In this document: positions 45,234 through 56,799 of the stretch, in pieces
Layout of the letters: the number at the start of each line of letters is the position of its first letter
Position numbering within the stretch: the first letter of the stretch is position 1
Origin: Dactylonectria macrodidyma
Taxonomy: Eukaryota; Ascomycota; Sordariomycetes; Hypocreales; Nectriaceae
NCBI GenBank assembly: GCA_020744425.1
Contig: JAGMUV010000034.1
Span: 62,001 to 126,000, forward strand
Direction: 5' to 3'
DNA length: 64,000 nt
Position numbers and translations under genes: made by a program
Notes under the pieces: model-generated
Seen by the model: only the letters and a program-made list of their open reading frames with translations
Databases searched by the model: none
What the model was told of the DNA's origin: nothing

Positions 45234-46614
45234 TCAGTTTATTCTAGTTGTTTCTCCCATCCCCCCTTCCACATGTACCGTTGTTGAGACTGTAGGATGC
45301 CCATAAAGTGACCGGGTTAGATCATGAGTTTGACCCAGCGCAGAACTATGGATTTCTCCCCTCTCTGAAACGATTCGTACCACCGTGTCCTTGCGTATTC
45401 CTCTATTAGGGGACAGGCTCCTTCTAGTGTTGTCTAAGGAGATGTCTCCAGACAACAATGCGGCCCTCGTCCGGTATGCTTCATTAGTCGCTTCGGTTGC
45501 CACCCCATTGTCCGAATCCGGTCGTATCGGGCCAGACCTTGAGTTGCTCGGCCGTTTCACAGTCGCGTCGCCCGACCGTGATGTTGAGGAAATAGATCCT
45601 AAGATCGGTGACAACTTTCTTTGCATGAATGGTATGACCACCGGCAGGTTTGTGGTCACTACCGCCACAAAGGTCTCTCGTACAGCCCAGTAGCCCGCCT
45701 GTTCTGCACCTTTTGAAGGGTTCTGGATTGCGTATTGAGCAAAGTGTAGATAGGGGTTCATGGAAACATAAAGGAGGCTCACTCTTAAGATCAGGACACA
45801 TCGTAATACTCCTGCGGTCATGACAAAAGCCCCGCCGGAGAACAGTGTAATCAATCCAATTTTCTTGCGTGTTGGAATTCGCACCGACCAGAACATCGGC
45901 ATTGGAATAGACAACAAATACGCGTCAGTCAGCGCGTTAAGGATGACTGTCACAAAGAGATTTATTCTAGAGACTGCAGGTTGGCAATGATCTGAATCGG
46001 CCAGGGGTTAGCGGTTAGCGGAACTCTTTCAAGATAGAAATAGTTTGGTCATACTGCCTGGATCCGGATTGATCTGCCAATACTTGTGAAGCGGGTGACA
46101 GCCCAGCAAGATGGAGAGGAGAACAACAGCCCAGGTCGTGAATATCAGGAGAATACCCGCATATACACGCGACCGGTAGATTTTCAGACCATCTGTCAGC
46201 CGCAAATAGAAGACACACATCGCCGCCTTCATGGTCCATAGCAGAGTAATGTAGACGACCCATCCCGTCACCTGCGTCTTGGACCCGTTGACACGGAAGA
46301 GATATTCCTGACTCCTTGTATCCAATGCCTTCCTCTCCTCGTTCGTCATGCCATTGTTGGCTAAGCCCTGCCAATAGGCCCCGACAGTATATGCAAGTGC
46401 GGTTTCTGCAGAGTACAAGAACTTCGGAACGAGGCCATTAGTCCCAAACACTTGCCAAGATGAGGGTGTTTCCTACCGCCGCAGCAATCATGAAGTAGTC
46501 ATCCCATTCCAGGTTTCTCATGCCCATGGTGCGAGTTCGAACACAAATTCGAAGGCCAAGAACGCTCAGGCCAATACTCAGAAGGGTGAAGGCCTCCGCG
46601 GTGAAGTTTGTCAT
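45234..46614 (-). CDS. Rhodopsin-domain 7TM integral membrane protein
   Basis: Exons 46614-46477, 46421-46055 and 45991-45234; introns of 55 and 63 bp join in frame to give 420 residues. The first ATG (MTNFTAEAFTLLSIG) is at 46614; the open frame extends upstream only from a GTG. Features: TM1 at the start, the DDYF motif after TM1, ETALAYTVGAYWQGLANNGM, GSKTQVTGWVVYITLLW, the WQINPDPGN segment before TM5, LTDAYLLSIPMPMFW, and about seven hydrophobic helices, followed by a 140-residue Ser/Arg-rich cytosolic tail. This matches the fungal rhodopsin-domain (PTH11-related/SAT4-like) family, plasma-membrane proteins of mostly unknown ligand. No lesions are visible. Confidence 0.85.
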
Positions 46615-47625
46615 ATTCGCGTGGTGATTCGGACGAGTCACGGCATATTGCAGCTGAGGAAGCGTTTACAGGAGCCTCTAATCTGTGAGGATAAATAAAG
46701 GACAGAAATGGGAAAATCCTGTACCATACACGGTGCGTCTGGGTGTCAATTCATGTGTGTGTGAAGAGGAGAAAAATATACCAAGCGATTCACCATCCTC
46801 GACCAATATCAGTTTATACCGTACCACCTTGTCTCTTCAGCTGATTCAAGACTCTTGAATCCAGAGCACTACTGACATTCGATGTACCCTTTGCAGTCCA
46901 TTTAGGGCTGAACCCAACCGTTAATTTCCCGCACGAGTGGGCACATTGCAATGCAGATGAATACTGTCCCATTACGGCCTTGAAGTTCGGAAATTCAAAC
47001 AAACCAGATATGCCTTCCATTGAGATTCAATTTATTACTATTACTGTGATTGGATATCGCTGTTGCACTAGGTCGGCCATCGCGTTTGAGGGTCTTTAAT
47101 CGGACCGCTCTTTTAACCATTCTTGTCCAGCCCGGCTTTCGACACGACGGAGCAACGTACTCATGGTCAGGGTTTTCGTACTTGCGTGTGCGCGGTTGAA
47201 GGCTCGGTAGCTGTGGTTGCTCGTGTTGGAGAGGAGCTGAACTGCTCCTCGGCCATGCGCCCTTCACCATATGCACAGGCCTGGCGTAGAAAGGATAAGA
47301 CTGTGGCATCTTGCCATATATCATCGGTCCAGTTTTGAACAGATATATGGTCGCTTATCTGTTCGTGCGCTTCAATGTCCCGACGCACAGTCTTTAGGCT
47401 CTTATCTAATTGGTCGGTCCCTTGGCTTGTACGTTATATGGGACACTAGACTTTGATGGAACTGGACCCCTGTCATGATGGGTCCCTTGTTAGCTTCGTG
47501 ACCCCTGGGTGGCGAGCAGCAGAGGCAATGCACTGGCATCTCGGCGAGCCTGACAACGTGAGCGAGTAGTGTGCTAGTGCCTTCTGATGGCTGTGGGGGT
47601 TAAAGTAAGAACTTAGTCAGGCAGA
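46615..47625. other. Intergenic; one doubtful small ORF
   Basis: A minus-strand ATG ORF at 46814-47020 (68 codons, MEGISGLFEFPNFKAVMG) has protein-like composition but no known domain. The rest holds overlapping short ORFs on both strands without support. Confidence 0.4.
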
Positions 47626-47629
47626 CTCA

Positions 47630-47825
47630 CTGACAATTTCCGCCGATGCTCCACCATACGATGCCAGCTGCTGCTGTTTCTAGATGTAGTCTATATCCAT
47701 ACGTGTGCACGTTGATCCATTCACCCCCTCCCCTTTTCTCCCCTTGCATTTGATGACGGAGATGGGCTGTGTGGTACTCACAAGGACCGCTCTCATGGAA
47801 AGGTGATTCATTGGACACCGTCGTA
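47630..47825. repeat. Diverged duplicate of 63300-63495
   Basis: AATTTCCGCCGATGCTCCAC then CGATGCCAGC at 47635-47671 corresponds to AATTTCCGCTGAGGTTCCAC and CGATGCCAGC at 63306-63341. Later blocks (TTGATG-CG--GAT, GGAC-C-GTCG) follow in the same order. It looks like an old, strongly diverged repeat or segmental duplicate, non-coding. Confidence 0.5.
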
Positions 47826-48010
47826 CAGTAACGACCGCGAAAAGTGTCCGCCAGTTGCATGTTGAATGTGATTTTCCGCACGGACCAGCTTTCCTTATGC
47901 TAAGAAGAAGTACGTGCAAGGGACCAGAGTGGGCCCTTACCCTATATGTGGTCCGTGCGGGGAATCAAATTCAACATGCAACTGGCGGACACTCTTCGCG
48001 GTCGTTACTG
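47826..48010. mobile_element. Palindromic MITE (185 bp)
   Basis: The arms, CAGTAACGACCGCGAAAAGT... from 47826 and the complement of ...ACTCTTCGCGGTCGTTACTG to 48010, pair over about 67 bp each, enclosing a loop of about 50 bp. TA lies on both sides (47824-47825 and 48011-48012). The left boundary coincides with the end of similarity to the paralogous segment at 63.49 kb, which lacks the element. The right TA is followed by CAGTA, giving a TACAGTA scar-like string. Confidence 0.8.
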
Positions 48011-48513
48011 TACAGTATGTATGGAGTTCACTGCTCCTTTACACCCCAGGAGAGGCCAGCCATTTGGCACCGCCACGACACTAAGGAGTCTACATCATCT
48101 TGATAGAGAGGCCCCCTGCTGGAAAGCGTTTCGAACGCATGTAGTATCGCTTGCATCATGGTTGGAGGATACGCCCCGTTTTGCGTGTACCTCGCTGCGC
48201 GGTCACTTATGGCGGCCAACAGGATGCCGGTATAGGACCACATGTGCGTGTAAACGAATTTTCTACCCATGGTTCCTTATTAAATGACCCTCTTCCGTGT
48301 AGCATCGCCACACTCAAAACCTATTAGTGTTAGCCGCATCGCAAACACCGCACGCCAACAAGAACCAACACGACCAACACGACTTCACCCCCTGTTGAGC
48401 ACTGCCTAGGCACATCAGCACAGCCAAGGCGTATAATGGTGTAGGCATTCTGTGTTATAACCTAGCCATATCATACACAGTCCCTGGTGCCCTCACCATC
48501 GTCGAAATATTAA

Positions 48514-50598
48514 ATGGGCGCCCTCTGCTCCCGTTTCGACCTGAATGGGGGAGACCAGTCAGACGACAACACCAAAGAAGCCGGCGCCCTCACCAACATG
48601 GCTCCATTCTCTCGTTCAATAGAGAAGCTGCCCGACTCTGGCTACGCCCGTAAGCGCGAGGTGGCCGCCGCTCGGAGCCTCATCGACGCCCACAACGCCG
48701 ACATCGCTGCATTGGACCCGAACAAGCAGCCCACCTGGCATGGCATCGGCCCCGACACCACCTATGCCTCCGTGGACCACTATTTTGCCTTGCGGGCCCA
48801 GGTGCTCGATCGCGAGAAGACGCTTGACTTTGACTTCAGCTGCCGCAACGACGGCTCCGCTGACGAGCACCGCGCTGAGGCCATCATCCAGCGGCTCAAG
48901 CGCGAAGATCGTGCTGGTATCTACGATGCGGCCCCGGACCGGACCGGCTTCGGTGGCCAGAAGCACCCCAGGTTTCCCGGCGATCACTTCCTGTCCAACT
49001 TGCCTCTCATCAACCAGACGGCCCTGTTTGATGTGGCCCGTCACATGCCTAAGGGAGCCCATCTGCACATCCACTTCAACGCCTGCCTCGTGCCCAACGT
49101 GCTGCTGGACATCGCCAAGAGCATGGATCGCATGTTCATCACCAGCAACTTCCCCCTGGTCTCCGATGAGAACTACGTGAGCTACGACCGCTGTGAGATT
49201 CAGTTCTCTCTTATGAGCCCGGAGAAAGAGTGCCCCGGTGACTTGTTCTCCCCTAAATATGAGTCTCGGCAGACCATGAAGTTCCAAGAGTTCCTTAAGC
49301 GCTTTCCTCAACACTATAACGAGGCTACGGCTGAGGAGTGGCTTCTCAACAAGCTCATGTTCGATGAGCAAGAAGCTCACAACCATTTACAGACAGCAGC
49401 TGGGTAAGTCCACAGACAGAATACACCCCTTTGCTCCTCTCTGTGCAGCACCCCTTTCTCCTTTCTGTTCTTTCTAACAATATACAGCGCGTGGGAGAAG
49501 TTCAATGGCCGAACGAGGATGATGAAGGGACTATTCAACTATGAGACGGCATACAGAAAGTATACCCGTCTATGCCTCGAGGACTTTGTAAAGGACAACA
49601 TTCAGTACGCGGAGATCCGACCAAACTTTATGACCAACAACCAACTTTATCATGATGATGGAACAGGACCCATCGATAACTGGGGCATCATGAAGATCAT
49701 CATCGACGAAGTGGAAGCGTTCCGGGCGGACATGGCACGGGATAACAAGTCGTTTGGCGGCTTGAAGGTCATCTACTGCACTCCTCGGTCCTTCGAGAAA
49801 AAAGCTGTTGAAGCAGCCCTTAACGAGTGCCGGGAGTTCAAAAAGCGTTGGCCACGGTGGATTGCAGGTAAGATGAACACGTCCGAGCATCGAGCTCTCA
49901 CATGGCTGTTGAATGCAGGTGCTAACGAAAGTAGGATTCGATCTTGTTGGTGAAGAGGCCAAGGGTCGACCTCTGAAGGACTTTGCCAAGGAGCTTATCG
50001 AGTTCCAGAAGTTGTGCAAGGAAGAGGGCCTGGATATTCCGTTCCTCTTCCACTGCGGCGAGACGTTGGACATGGGCACCGACACTGACGGCAACCTGGT
50101 GGACGCACTACTCCTCAACTCGAAGCGCATTGGTCACGGGTTTGCGCTGGCAAAGCATCCATACATCATGCAGCACATGAAGGAGCGCAACATCTGCTTG
50201 GAGCTCTGTCCCATCTCCAACGAAATCCTAGGTCTTACGCCCCGGGCCAGCGGCCACGCCATGTATCAGCTCTTGGCCAACAATGTGCACTGCACAGTGA
50301 GCTCGGACAACGGGACCCTTTTTCGGTGCGTGATTCTCTAGTGAACAGGTGGTAGTCAATCATGGATACTAACATAGAATAACACAGGTCTTCACTGTCG
50401 CACGATTTCTACCAGGTCATGATTGGTAAAGATGGCATGGGCCTGTACGCCTGGAAGCAGCTCATCCTCTGGAGCCTACAGCACTCTTGCCTCGATGCTG
50501 CAGAGTTTGGAAAGATCTCGGCAATGTGGCAGAAGGAGTGGAAGGAGTTTCTTAAATGGCTGATCGATACACACGGCCGCGGCCCTAGGCTGGCCTAG
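48514..50598 (+). CDS. Adenosine deaminase-related growth factor (ADGF/ADA2-like)
   Basis: Exons 48514-49403, 49488-49867, 49935-50325 and 50388-50598, introns 84, 67 and 62 bp, give 623 residues. It is a metal-dependent purine deaminase of the ADGF/CECR1 type (adenosine to inosine). Catalytic signatures: the HIH metal site in LHIHFNA (about H185, H187), HCGET (H463, E466), RIGHGF (H491) and the late SSDN (D548). The position after the metal-binding Asp is Asn549, where classical adenosine deaminases have Asp. ADGF family members are usually secreted, but this one has no signal peptide; it begins MGALCS, an N-myristoylation-type start (Gly2, Ser6) with a Cys at position 5 that could be palmitoylated. 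Exon 1 is strongly GC3-biased, as in a well-expressed gene. Confidence 0.9.
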
Positions 50599-52021
50599 GG
50601 TCAAGGCGATTGCAAGGCAGAGTGGTGGAATTATCACTAATTAGTGTATTCATGAGGAGTTTCTGAAGCCGACGTGGGAGCAGTCTCGTGGACACACTAC
50701 TTTATGGTAATTCACAATAGCGAACCTGGAAGATCTGGACGGCTTGCTGTAGAAGAGTGACTTTGCGTAAGGGGGAGGCCTTTGAAAGTTCTGCAATCTA
50801 GTTGTAACGCTCGAGAATTCAAGCAAGATATAGCTGGTGCTCCTCTGATCTTACGAGATGGTAAATTATTCCAATAACTCTGATTTTGTTTAATTTGCCT
50901 CGCCGCTTCAGCATGACGCTAAACATCGCTTCAGTTGGATAAGGATGATACAACTTCTATTGGGCCTTTAAAATTACAACACCTCTGTCCCTGATCCTAG
51001 GAGAGGTCATAATCGAGAGTGCATATTGATCACGGCTGGCAGGATATTTCAAATTTCTCTGGCTCACACAGAGATACATTGTAAGGCCTTATCGGATGCT
51101 GCTTTGTCGCGTCTCGCAGTCGCATGTTCAAGTAGGTGTGGTTGCTGTCTATTAAGGCGTTGGCTAAAAAGCTCCTCCTTAATCTAACACTGATTCCTTG
51201 TTTCCCGCCTGTCGTTTCAGCTCCGTGAGCTCGGTATCTTCGTTGTTAGCAGCTTCAACAACTGACCACGCACTCCGGTTGATATGGCGAACTCACTCCT
51301 CCGGCCACGGCTCGCTCCATCGGCTAGTGATCGGGATCGGCACCAACATTTTTCGCGACATTGTAGGCGTCGCATCAACCACCTAGTTTAAAACTCTCTC
51401 TACGGTCTGCTCTATGAGCACGCTGTTAAACCTACCGGTACTAGAACTGCATCGATACTTTTGTGATCGTGCCTACCGCTGTCAAGCGCCTCTTTGATTT
51501 TACGATCAACATTCCTGAATGTGATGTCATCGGCGTTGTGTCCTCTACTCAACGTCCAGGCATCCGAGCGACCAGCACTCACATGATATGTAAAGACGAC
51601 CTGAGGGCAAACTAAAATGTGCAGTAATGAGTTTTCTGTTTCTGGGAATAATGATTAACTCTGGGTAGTTACTGTGCCAATACTCCTACGTTGCTATGAT
51701 GTAAAAGAATAGTACAAAGAAGGACAGTGGGGTATACCGGTAATATATCACCAACTTCATAGCATCGGAAAATGTTTAAGACATATGCAAAGCGATTTTT
51801 TCACACATTTCCAGCTACCAATCGCGGTTCCCTTGAACGACGCCAAGCCTTTCCCTATTTATATAGGACCTGCATCGCATGATACGACATTTTGGCTCTT
51901 CCTATTTCCGAGACTAATAATTATGTTATCGGCACACATATCTTCCATAGGCCCTCTTGGCTGCAGCCACACTAGAGAGTGCCTGCAGACCGTGTCTTGC
52001 ACCAGTACCTTGGTATGACAC
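50599..52021. other. Intergenic, no supported gene
   Basis: ORFs up to 77 codons without domains. TACCGGTA occurs at 51433-51440 and 51735-51742. Confidence 0.5.
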
Positions 52022-52546
52022 TTAATCATGGCTCTGAGTGTTGATTGCCTGCCTCTCCTCTTTTCGTTGCTCGCCATATTGGCTCATATAAAACCGCATC
52101 CGTATTGAGAGCGCAATACAAAGTCCCAGTAACCCAGCAAGTTGCGATGCCATTACAACCCCTCTCCAGTAAACATTATGAGCAGAATACCAACACGCCA
52201 CCCCAATGAGAAGCTCGATAATCGACACGTCTAACAGTACTAATGGCATCCAAGCCATGATAAGATCCATTTGAGTGATTCCTAGCAGACCCTCAAAATG
52301 AAAGCGGAGCATTGTTGCCACTACAGCCGACACAGGGGCAGTGAGAGCCGAGCTACAGAGGAAGCCATCGCCGACCTGATTGAGACTTGTAGTACTCGGA
52401 TGGGCTGTGGAAATTGCTAGGAGTGCAACAGAGAGCCCACTGATAAGAGCGGCAAGCGCAATGAAGGTATTGTAGAATCGCTGGATGCGGTAGAAAACCA
52501 AGGAAGTTTCCTTCGTATCAAGGCATTTGCTCGACCAGAACCACAT
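52022..52546 (-). CDS. Small multi-pass membrane protein of unknown function
   Basis: The first ATG of a longer open frame (MWFWSSKCLDTKETSLVFYR) gives 174 residues. Three to four hydrophobic helices are evident: FIALAALISGLSVALLAIS, then about ALTAPVSAVVATML, LVLLDVSIIELLIGVACWYS and VVMASQLAGLLGLCIALSI, followed by a polar tail (RMRFYMSQYGEQRKEERQ). It resembles uncharacterised fungal four-helix membrane proteins. No family name can be assigned. Confidence 0.5.
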   Translation of the reverse strand: MWFWSSKCLDTKETSLVFYRIQRFYNTFIALAALISGLSVALLAISTAHPSTTSLNQVGDGFLCSSALTAPVSAVVATMLRFHFEGLLGITQMDLIMAWMPLVLLDVSIIELLIGVACWYSAHNVYWRGVVMASQLAGLLGLCIALSIRMRFYMSQYGEQRKEERQAINTQSHD

Positions 52547-53344
52547 GATTTTCTTCTGCTCTCTTGAGGGTTGGCGTTGACTATGGATCCACGGATGAAG
52601 GGTAATTATGTGAAAATAAGTTAAAGTTTTCAAGGGAGTGAAGTGGATGATGGAAGTCAAGAGTACAGCTCAACAGAGGACTTGGCTTGTAATTTTATAT
52701 TATATACTGTCTCATGTGTACAGAATTGTACAGTATCACAGGGTCTGCCCTTCCTAAGCCAATAATGGGCGTGGAGTAATTAGTCGCTAAGTCAGAGCAG
52801 AAGTCGATTTTGGTCAAAGCCGCAGGAAACGAGTGTGCCCTGCACTTGACATGCGCAGCACAAAACAAAAATGGATGTTACAACTCTTTTCGATCGATAA
52901 TTTGGAGGATATGTATGTACTGTATATACAGTGCAGCGTCATAGGACCGATTTGATTTCTCGCTTTTTGGGCGGTAGTCACTCGGCCAATATACACTACG
53001 ACGGGTCGTGGACTTCTTCAGGCTTGTGAAACGGCGAGGTAGATAGCCCCAGTTAGGAATGGCATGAGCCTTCCGCGTCTTGAAACTCTAGATAGCTCGA
53101 TAGTGGACTTGGAACATCATTTTCTAGCCATTTATGCACGGGATTGTGGCTGTACAGTATCCCAAGTGTCTCTCTGCCACGCAGATATAGAGTTCGCCCC
53201 TACAACACACGGATTTGAAAAGCGATAACTATCGACGGATTTTCATCATCATATTCTATCATTTTTCATATCTGCATCGCCCTAGCCCTCAGTAACCAAT
53301 TTCTACACCTACGGTATCATAAGCATACTATCTCTGAAGTCAAC

Positions 53345-54883
53345 ATGTCTACCGATGGCCTTCTACCAGCAGCTTGGCGCATTAAGATGGTTGAGAAAAT
53401 TCATCGAAGCACCCGGGATCAACGTGAAAAATGGATTCAAAATGCGAATTACAACTTGTTTAACCTTCGCAGTTATCAGGTGTTCATCGATCTTCTCACA
53501 GACAGCGGGACGGGCTCGATGAGCGATCACCAGTGGGCAGCTCTCCTGACAGGTGATGAAACTTACGCCGGATCGTCATCCTTTACTCGACTTCATGACA
53601 AAGTAAAGACGTTGTTTGGGTTTGATAAGGTTCTTCCAGTCCATCAAGGCCGCGCTGCCGAGCATGCTTTATTCGCCGTTCTGGTAAAAGAAGGGGATGT
53701 GGTGCCAGGGAATTCGCATTTCGATACTACGCGGGCTCATATTGAGTATCGAAAAGCGAAGGCGGTTGACTGCCCCATGGATGATGCTTTCTGCGTCAAA
53801 AGTTGTGACAAATTCAAGGGAAATGTCAATATAAAAAAGCTGAGAAGCGTTCTCGACACAAATCGGGGGAGGGTACCTCTGATTCTGGTCACCATCACAT
53901 GCAATAAGAGCGGGGGACAACCAGTGTCTATCGACAACATGCGGCAAATCAAGGACCTTGCCAACAGAGATAGAATTCCGGTCATCTTTGACTCCGCTCG
54001 ATTTGCTGAAAACGCATGGTTTATCCAGAAGCGCGAACCTGGCTATCATAATAAGTCAATTCAAGAGATAGTCAGAGAAATGTACAAATATGCAGATGGC
54101 ATGATGATGAGTGGTAAGAAGGATGGGCTTGTCAACATTGGCGGTATATTGGCAATGAGGAGTACGGAGTGGTTCAAAAAAGCATCGGATTATGTTTTTT
54201 TGTTTGAGGGGTTTACACAATACGGCGGGCTGGCAGGTCGGGATATGGATGCGTTAGCTGTTGGGCTCAGCGAAGTTACAGATTTGGACTATCTGGATTC
54301 CCGCATTGGGCAAGTTCGGCGATTTGGGGAGACCTTACTGGACGCCGACATCCCTGTTCAACAGCCTATTGGCGGCCACTGTATCGCCATCGACGCATGC
54401 GCCTTCTTGCCGTTGGTTCCGAGAGGAGAATACGTTGCACAAACTTTGGCTGTTGACCTTTACTTGGAAGCAGGCGTGCGAGGGGTGGAAATTGGCACGA
54501 TCCTGGATGGTAGAGATCCATCCACGGGTAAAAATCGACATCCTCAGGCAGAGTTCATGCGGCTGGCCATCCCGAGGCGGGTATACATGAATGAACATTT
54601 GGATTTAGTTGCCAATGCTCTCATCAGGATATATCGCCGACGGAACGCCATTACACGAGGCTTCCGCATCTCGGAGGAAGCCAAAACACTGAGACATTTC
54701 ACCATTCGATTAGAAAGAGTCCTAGACGGAAAGATTGAGAATTCAACTGAAAGGATCGAAGGACGGAACATATGCAGTCCTGAGGATAACAGCAACACTC
54801 AAGACACGATCGGAGATGAAAACGATTGGGATCTTTGCCGTATCACTGCCCAGGCCAGTGGGAAAAGGAAAACTGTCCCATAA
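53345..54883 (+). CDS. Tryptophanase (L-tryptophan indole-lyase)
   Basis: A single uninterrupted 512-codon exon. It belongs to the PLP-dependent beta-eliminating lyases (fold type I; tryptophanase and tyrosine phenol-lyase). PLP lysine: MMMSGKKDGLVNIGG, K259. Cofactor residues N187 (TCNKSGGQPVS), D216 and R219 (FDSARF) are present. Three positions that separate the two enzymes by substrate are all tryptophanase-like: D127 (HFDTTR; Thr in tyrosine phenol-lyase), I383 (VEIG; Arg in the latter) and H451 (LRHF; Phe in the latter). The predicted reaction is L-tryptophan to indole, pyruvate and ammonia in the cytosol. An extra C-terminal tail of about 45 polar residues exceeds the bacterial enzymes. 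Absence of introns and the mainly bacterial distribution of the family suggest possible horizontal origin. Confidence 0.88.
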   Translation: MSTDGLLPAAWRIKMVEKIHRSTRDQREKWIQNANYNLFNLRSYQVFIDLLTDSGTGSMSDHQWAALLTGDETYAGSSSFTRLHDKVKTLFGFDKVLPVHQGRAAEHALFAVLVKEGDVVPGNSHFDTTRAHIEYRKAKAVDCPMDDAFCVKSCDKFKGNVNIKKLRSVLDTNRGRVPLILVTITCNKSGGQPVSIDNMRQIKDLANRDRIPVIFDSARFAENAWFIQKREPGYHNKSIQEIVREMYKYADGMMMSGKKDGLVNIGGILAMRSTEWFKKASDYVFLFEGFTQYGGLAGRDMDALAVGLSEVTDLDYLDSRIGQVRRFGETLLDADIPVQQPIGGHCIAIDACAFLPLVPRGEYVAQTLAVDLYLEAGVRGVEIGTILDGRDPSTGKNRHPQAEFMRLAIPRRVYMNEHLDLVANALIRIYRRRNAITRGFRISEEAKTLRHFTIRLERVLDGKIENSTERIEGRNICSPEDNSNTQDTIGDENDWDLCRITAQASGKRKTVP

Positions 54884-55985
54884 GTTCAAAGATACATAGT
54901 GAGTTGGGCAGGGGGACAGGAAGAACACCACCACCCGAAGTGACGGTGCCGTAGGGTAGGCGGGATGCAAGATGGACAAAGCCGGCAAAACAAAAACCAA
55001 CAAAATGCGAGCCAGAGCTGCAACTGGGCAGCTAGCTAGAAAAGAAATCAGATATTCCGGTTGATCAAATAATTCTCATCATGAAGACATCAATCACAAT
55101 TTCAAAAGCTCAAAAATGAATGCGGCGAGAAGGGTTGTTGATTGCTATCTGAGTCTGGGTTCCATCAACCTTTTATCTTTGGCCGTGCAGGAACCCATTT
55201 GCAGAAAGCCAATCAAGATCAGCAGTCTTAACTATCTGACCAATTAAAAGACCTGGCCTTCCTAAGCTGTGGGCCCTCAGCCCTGACACAATAGGGCTGA
55301 GATAGACGACCATACACTGGATACTGAATAGGGCCAAAACAACTCATACAGGCTGAGGAGCACAATCAAGTTCTGTGTAAGGCTCAGGCAATGAAATTGA
55401 AAAAGCCGTCATTTAGGTAGAATTACATTCGGAAAATACAAAGAGCCTTGGAATCGCCAGTGCGATGTCGGAATTCAGAATATTTCATGTGTAATCCAGG
55501 TCTTCCTCCAGACCGTAAATCTCATTGACTAACCAGTAGACAAACCAGCTTGCAACCTCACCGTGTGGAAAACTATGGCCTGACTGGGAAACTAAAGCCC
55601 TCTTCCCTTTAGATCTACGGCGGTCTTCTATTGTGTTCCTTTCTGCTACTACAGTTAGTTCAGTATACTGTTGTCCGTACATGTTACTCCTCTTGTTTAA
55701 CCCTCGTTCACGCACTTTCAGCCGAAAACATCCTGCAACCTCCTGCGGAAGTAATTCATTTAGAATTTGGTACGAATGACGTAGTACTACCGTTTCTTCA
55801 GTAAAGCAACTAACTAGACCAAATTTCCTTTCGAAATTAATTTTTTCTTGATCGCGAATTGGGCAGGTCTCCGTAAAACAACGTGAGAGGGTGACTTTGC
55901 AATGAAAGGATGCTTCTTGGGTTAACCTTATTCCTTATCACGGTAGGAGTTCATACAGATACTTCCGGGAGGCGCGCAGATGCCA
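54884..55985. other. Intergenic, no supported gene
   Basis: Only a minus-strand 76-codon ORF (55485-55715) without domain. The segment nearest 55985 may include the 3' part of the adjacent kinase pseudogene. Confidence 0.45.
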
Positions 55986-56679
55986 GAAAATCCGCCGCAT
56001 GAGAAGAGAGAAGATTAAAGCTCGGAGCCATCATCTTCATGATCTCCTCCATATATGCAACCAGGTACTCTTCGTTCGCTTCTCGGTAAACAGCTTCTGC
56101 ATTGGGTTCATAGTCCCAATCCAGCTCTGTTTGGGTCAGCTCATAATCGTCAATTCGACAAGGACATTCCCACTGATTTTTACAACCCCATTAGAGTTGA
56201 GGAGTATAGAATCTATATAGAACGAGATAGAATTTTGTTTGAGATATTGGAATGCACTAGTGATCTAGCAAACAGATAAGCTTCTGGAAACATGTCTGGT
56301 TAGTTAATCTTGCCTGCTTCATAACACTAGAGATCTCTGTTTCGGAGAGGGGAAGGAGATCGAAGAGGTCCAAGTCCATATATTCATATACAATGTAAAG
56401 CTCATCCTTCTCGCTGTAGAGGGCGATAGGTTGCGCGATATTCTCATGTGCGATCTGAGCAAGACAATTAAGCTCAGATACTACTTTCCTTTTTAGCTGT
56501 TGAACTGTGGCTAGTTGTCGCAACCTCCAGTTCCGACGTTGGCCTATCCAGGCTGTGTCTATGGAGCCAAGAGGATAATAGTCGGCCTCTGGGCGCCTAT
56601 TGAGATAGGCAGGGAGAGCCCTATGAGTGAGTGGCGGCTTTACTTCTATATAAAAGGGGGATTTACGTCGTAAAGCCAT
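55985..56679 (-). pseudogene. Protein-kinase-like gene, frameshifted
   Basis: From the ATG at 56679 the first exon encodes a kinase N-lobe: VQQLKRKVVSELNCLAQIAH, then ENIAQPIALYSEKDELYIVY and EYMDLDLFDLLP, ending MKQ. An intron with a GC donor (GCAAGA) and CTAG acceptor would join in frame to ITSAFQYLKQNSISF and the NSNGVVKIS segment, equivalent to the region before the DFG loop. A 1-nt deletion near 56177 then shifts the frame to CRIDDYELTQTELDWDYEPN, with further protein-like sequence to about 55985. No HRD or DFG motif is seen in canonical form. It is the remnant of a fungal kinase or pseudokinase gene. Confidence 0.6.
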
Positions 56680-56799
56680 CGTAGTCCTGGGAATTTGATA
56701 ATTTGATTCAGGCTTAGGACATTCTTATATATGTGTTCATGCCAATTCAGTAAAAAAATCTAATTTCAATATCGGCCTTTATTTCACTATCAGATCTAA

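Noticed and set aside
48616..49386. 256-codon minus-strand ORF
   Set aside because: It is antisense to exon 1 of the ADGF gene, whose GC-rich third positions suppress stops on the other strand.
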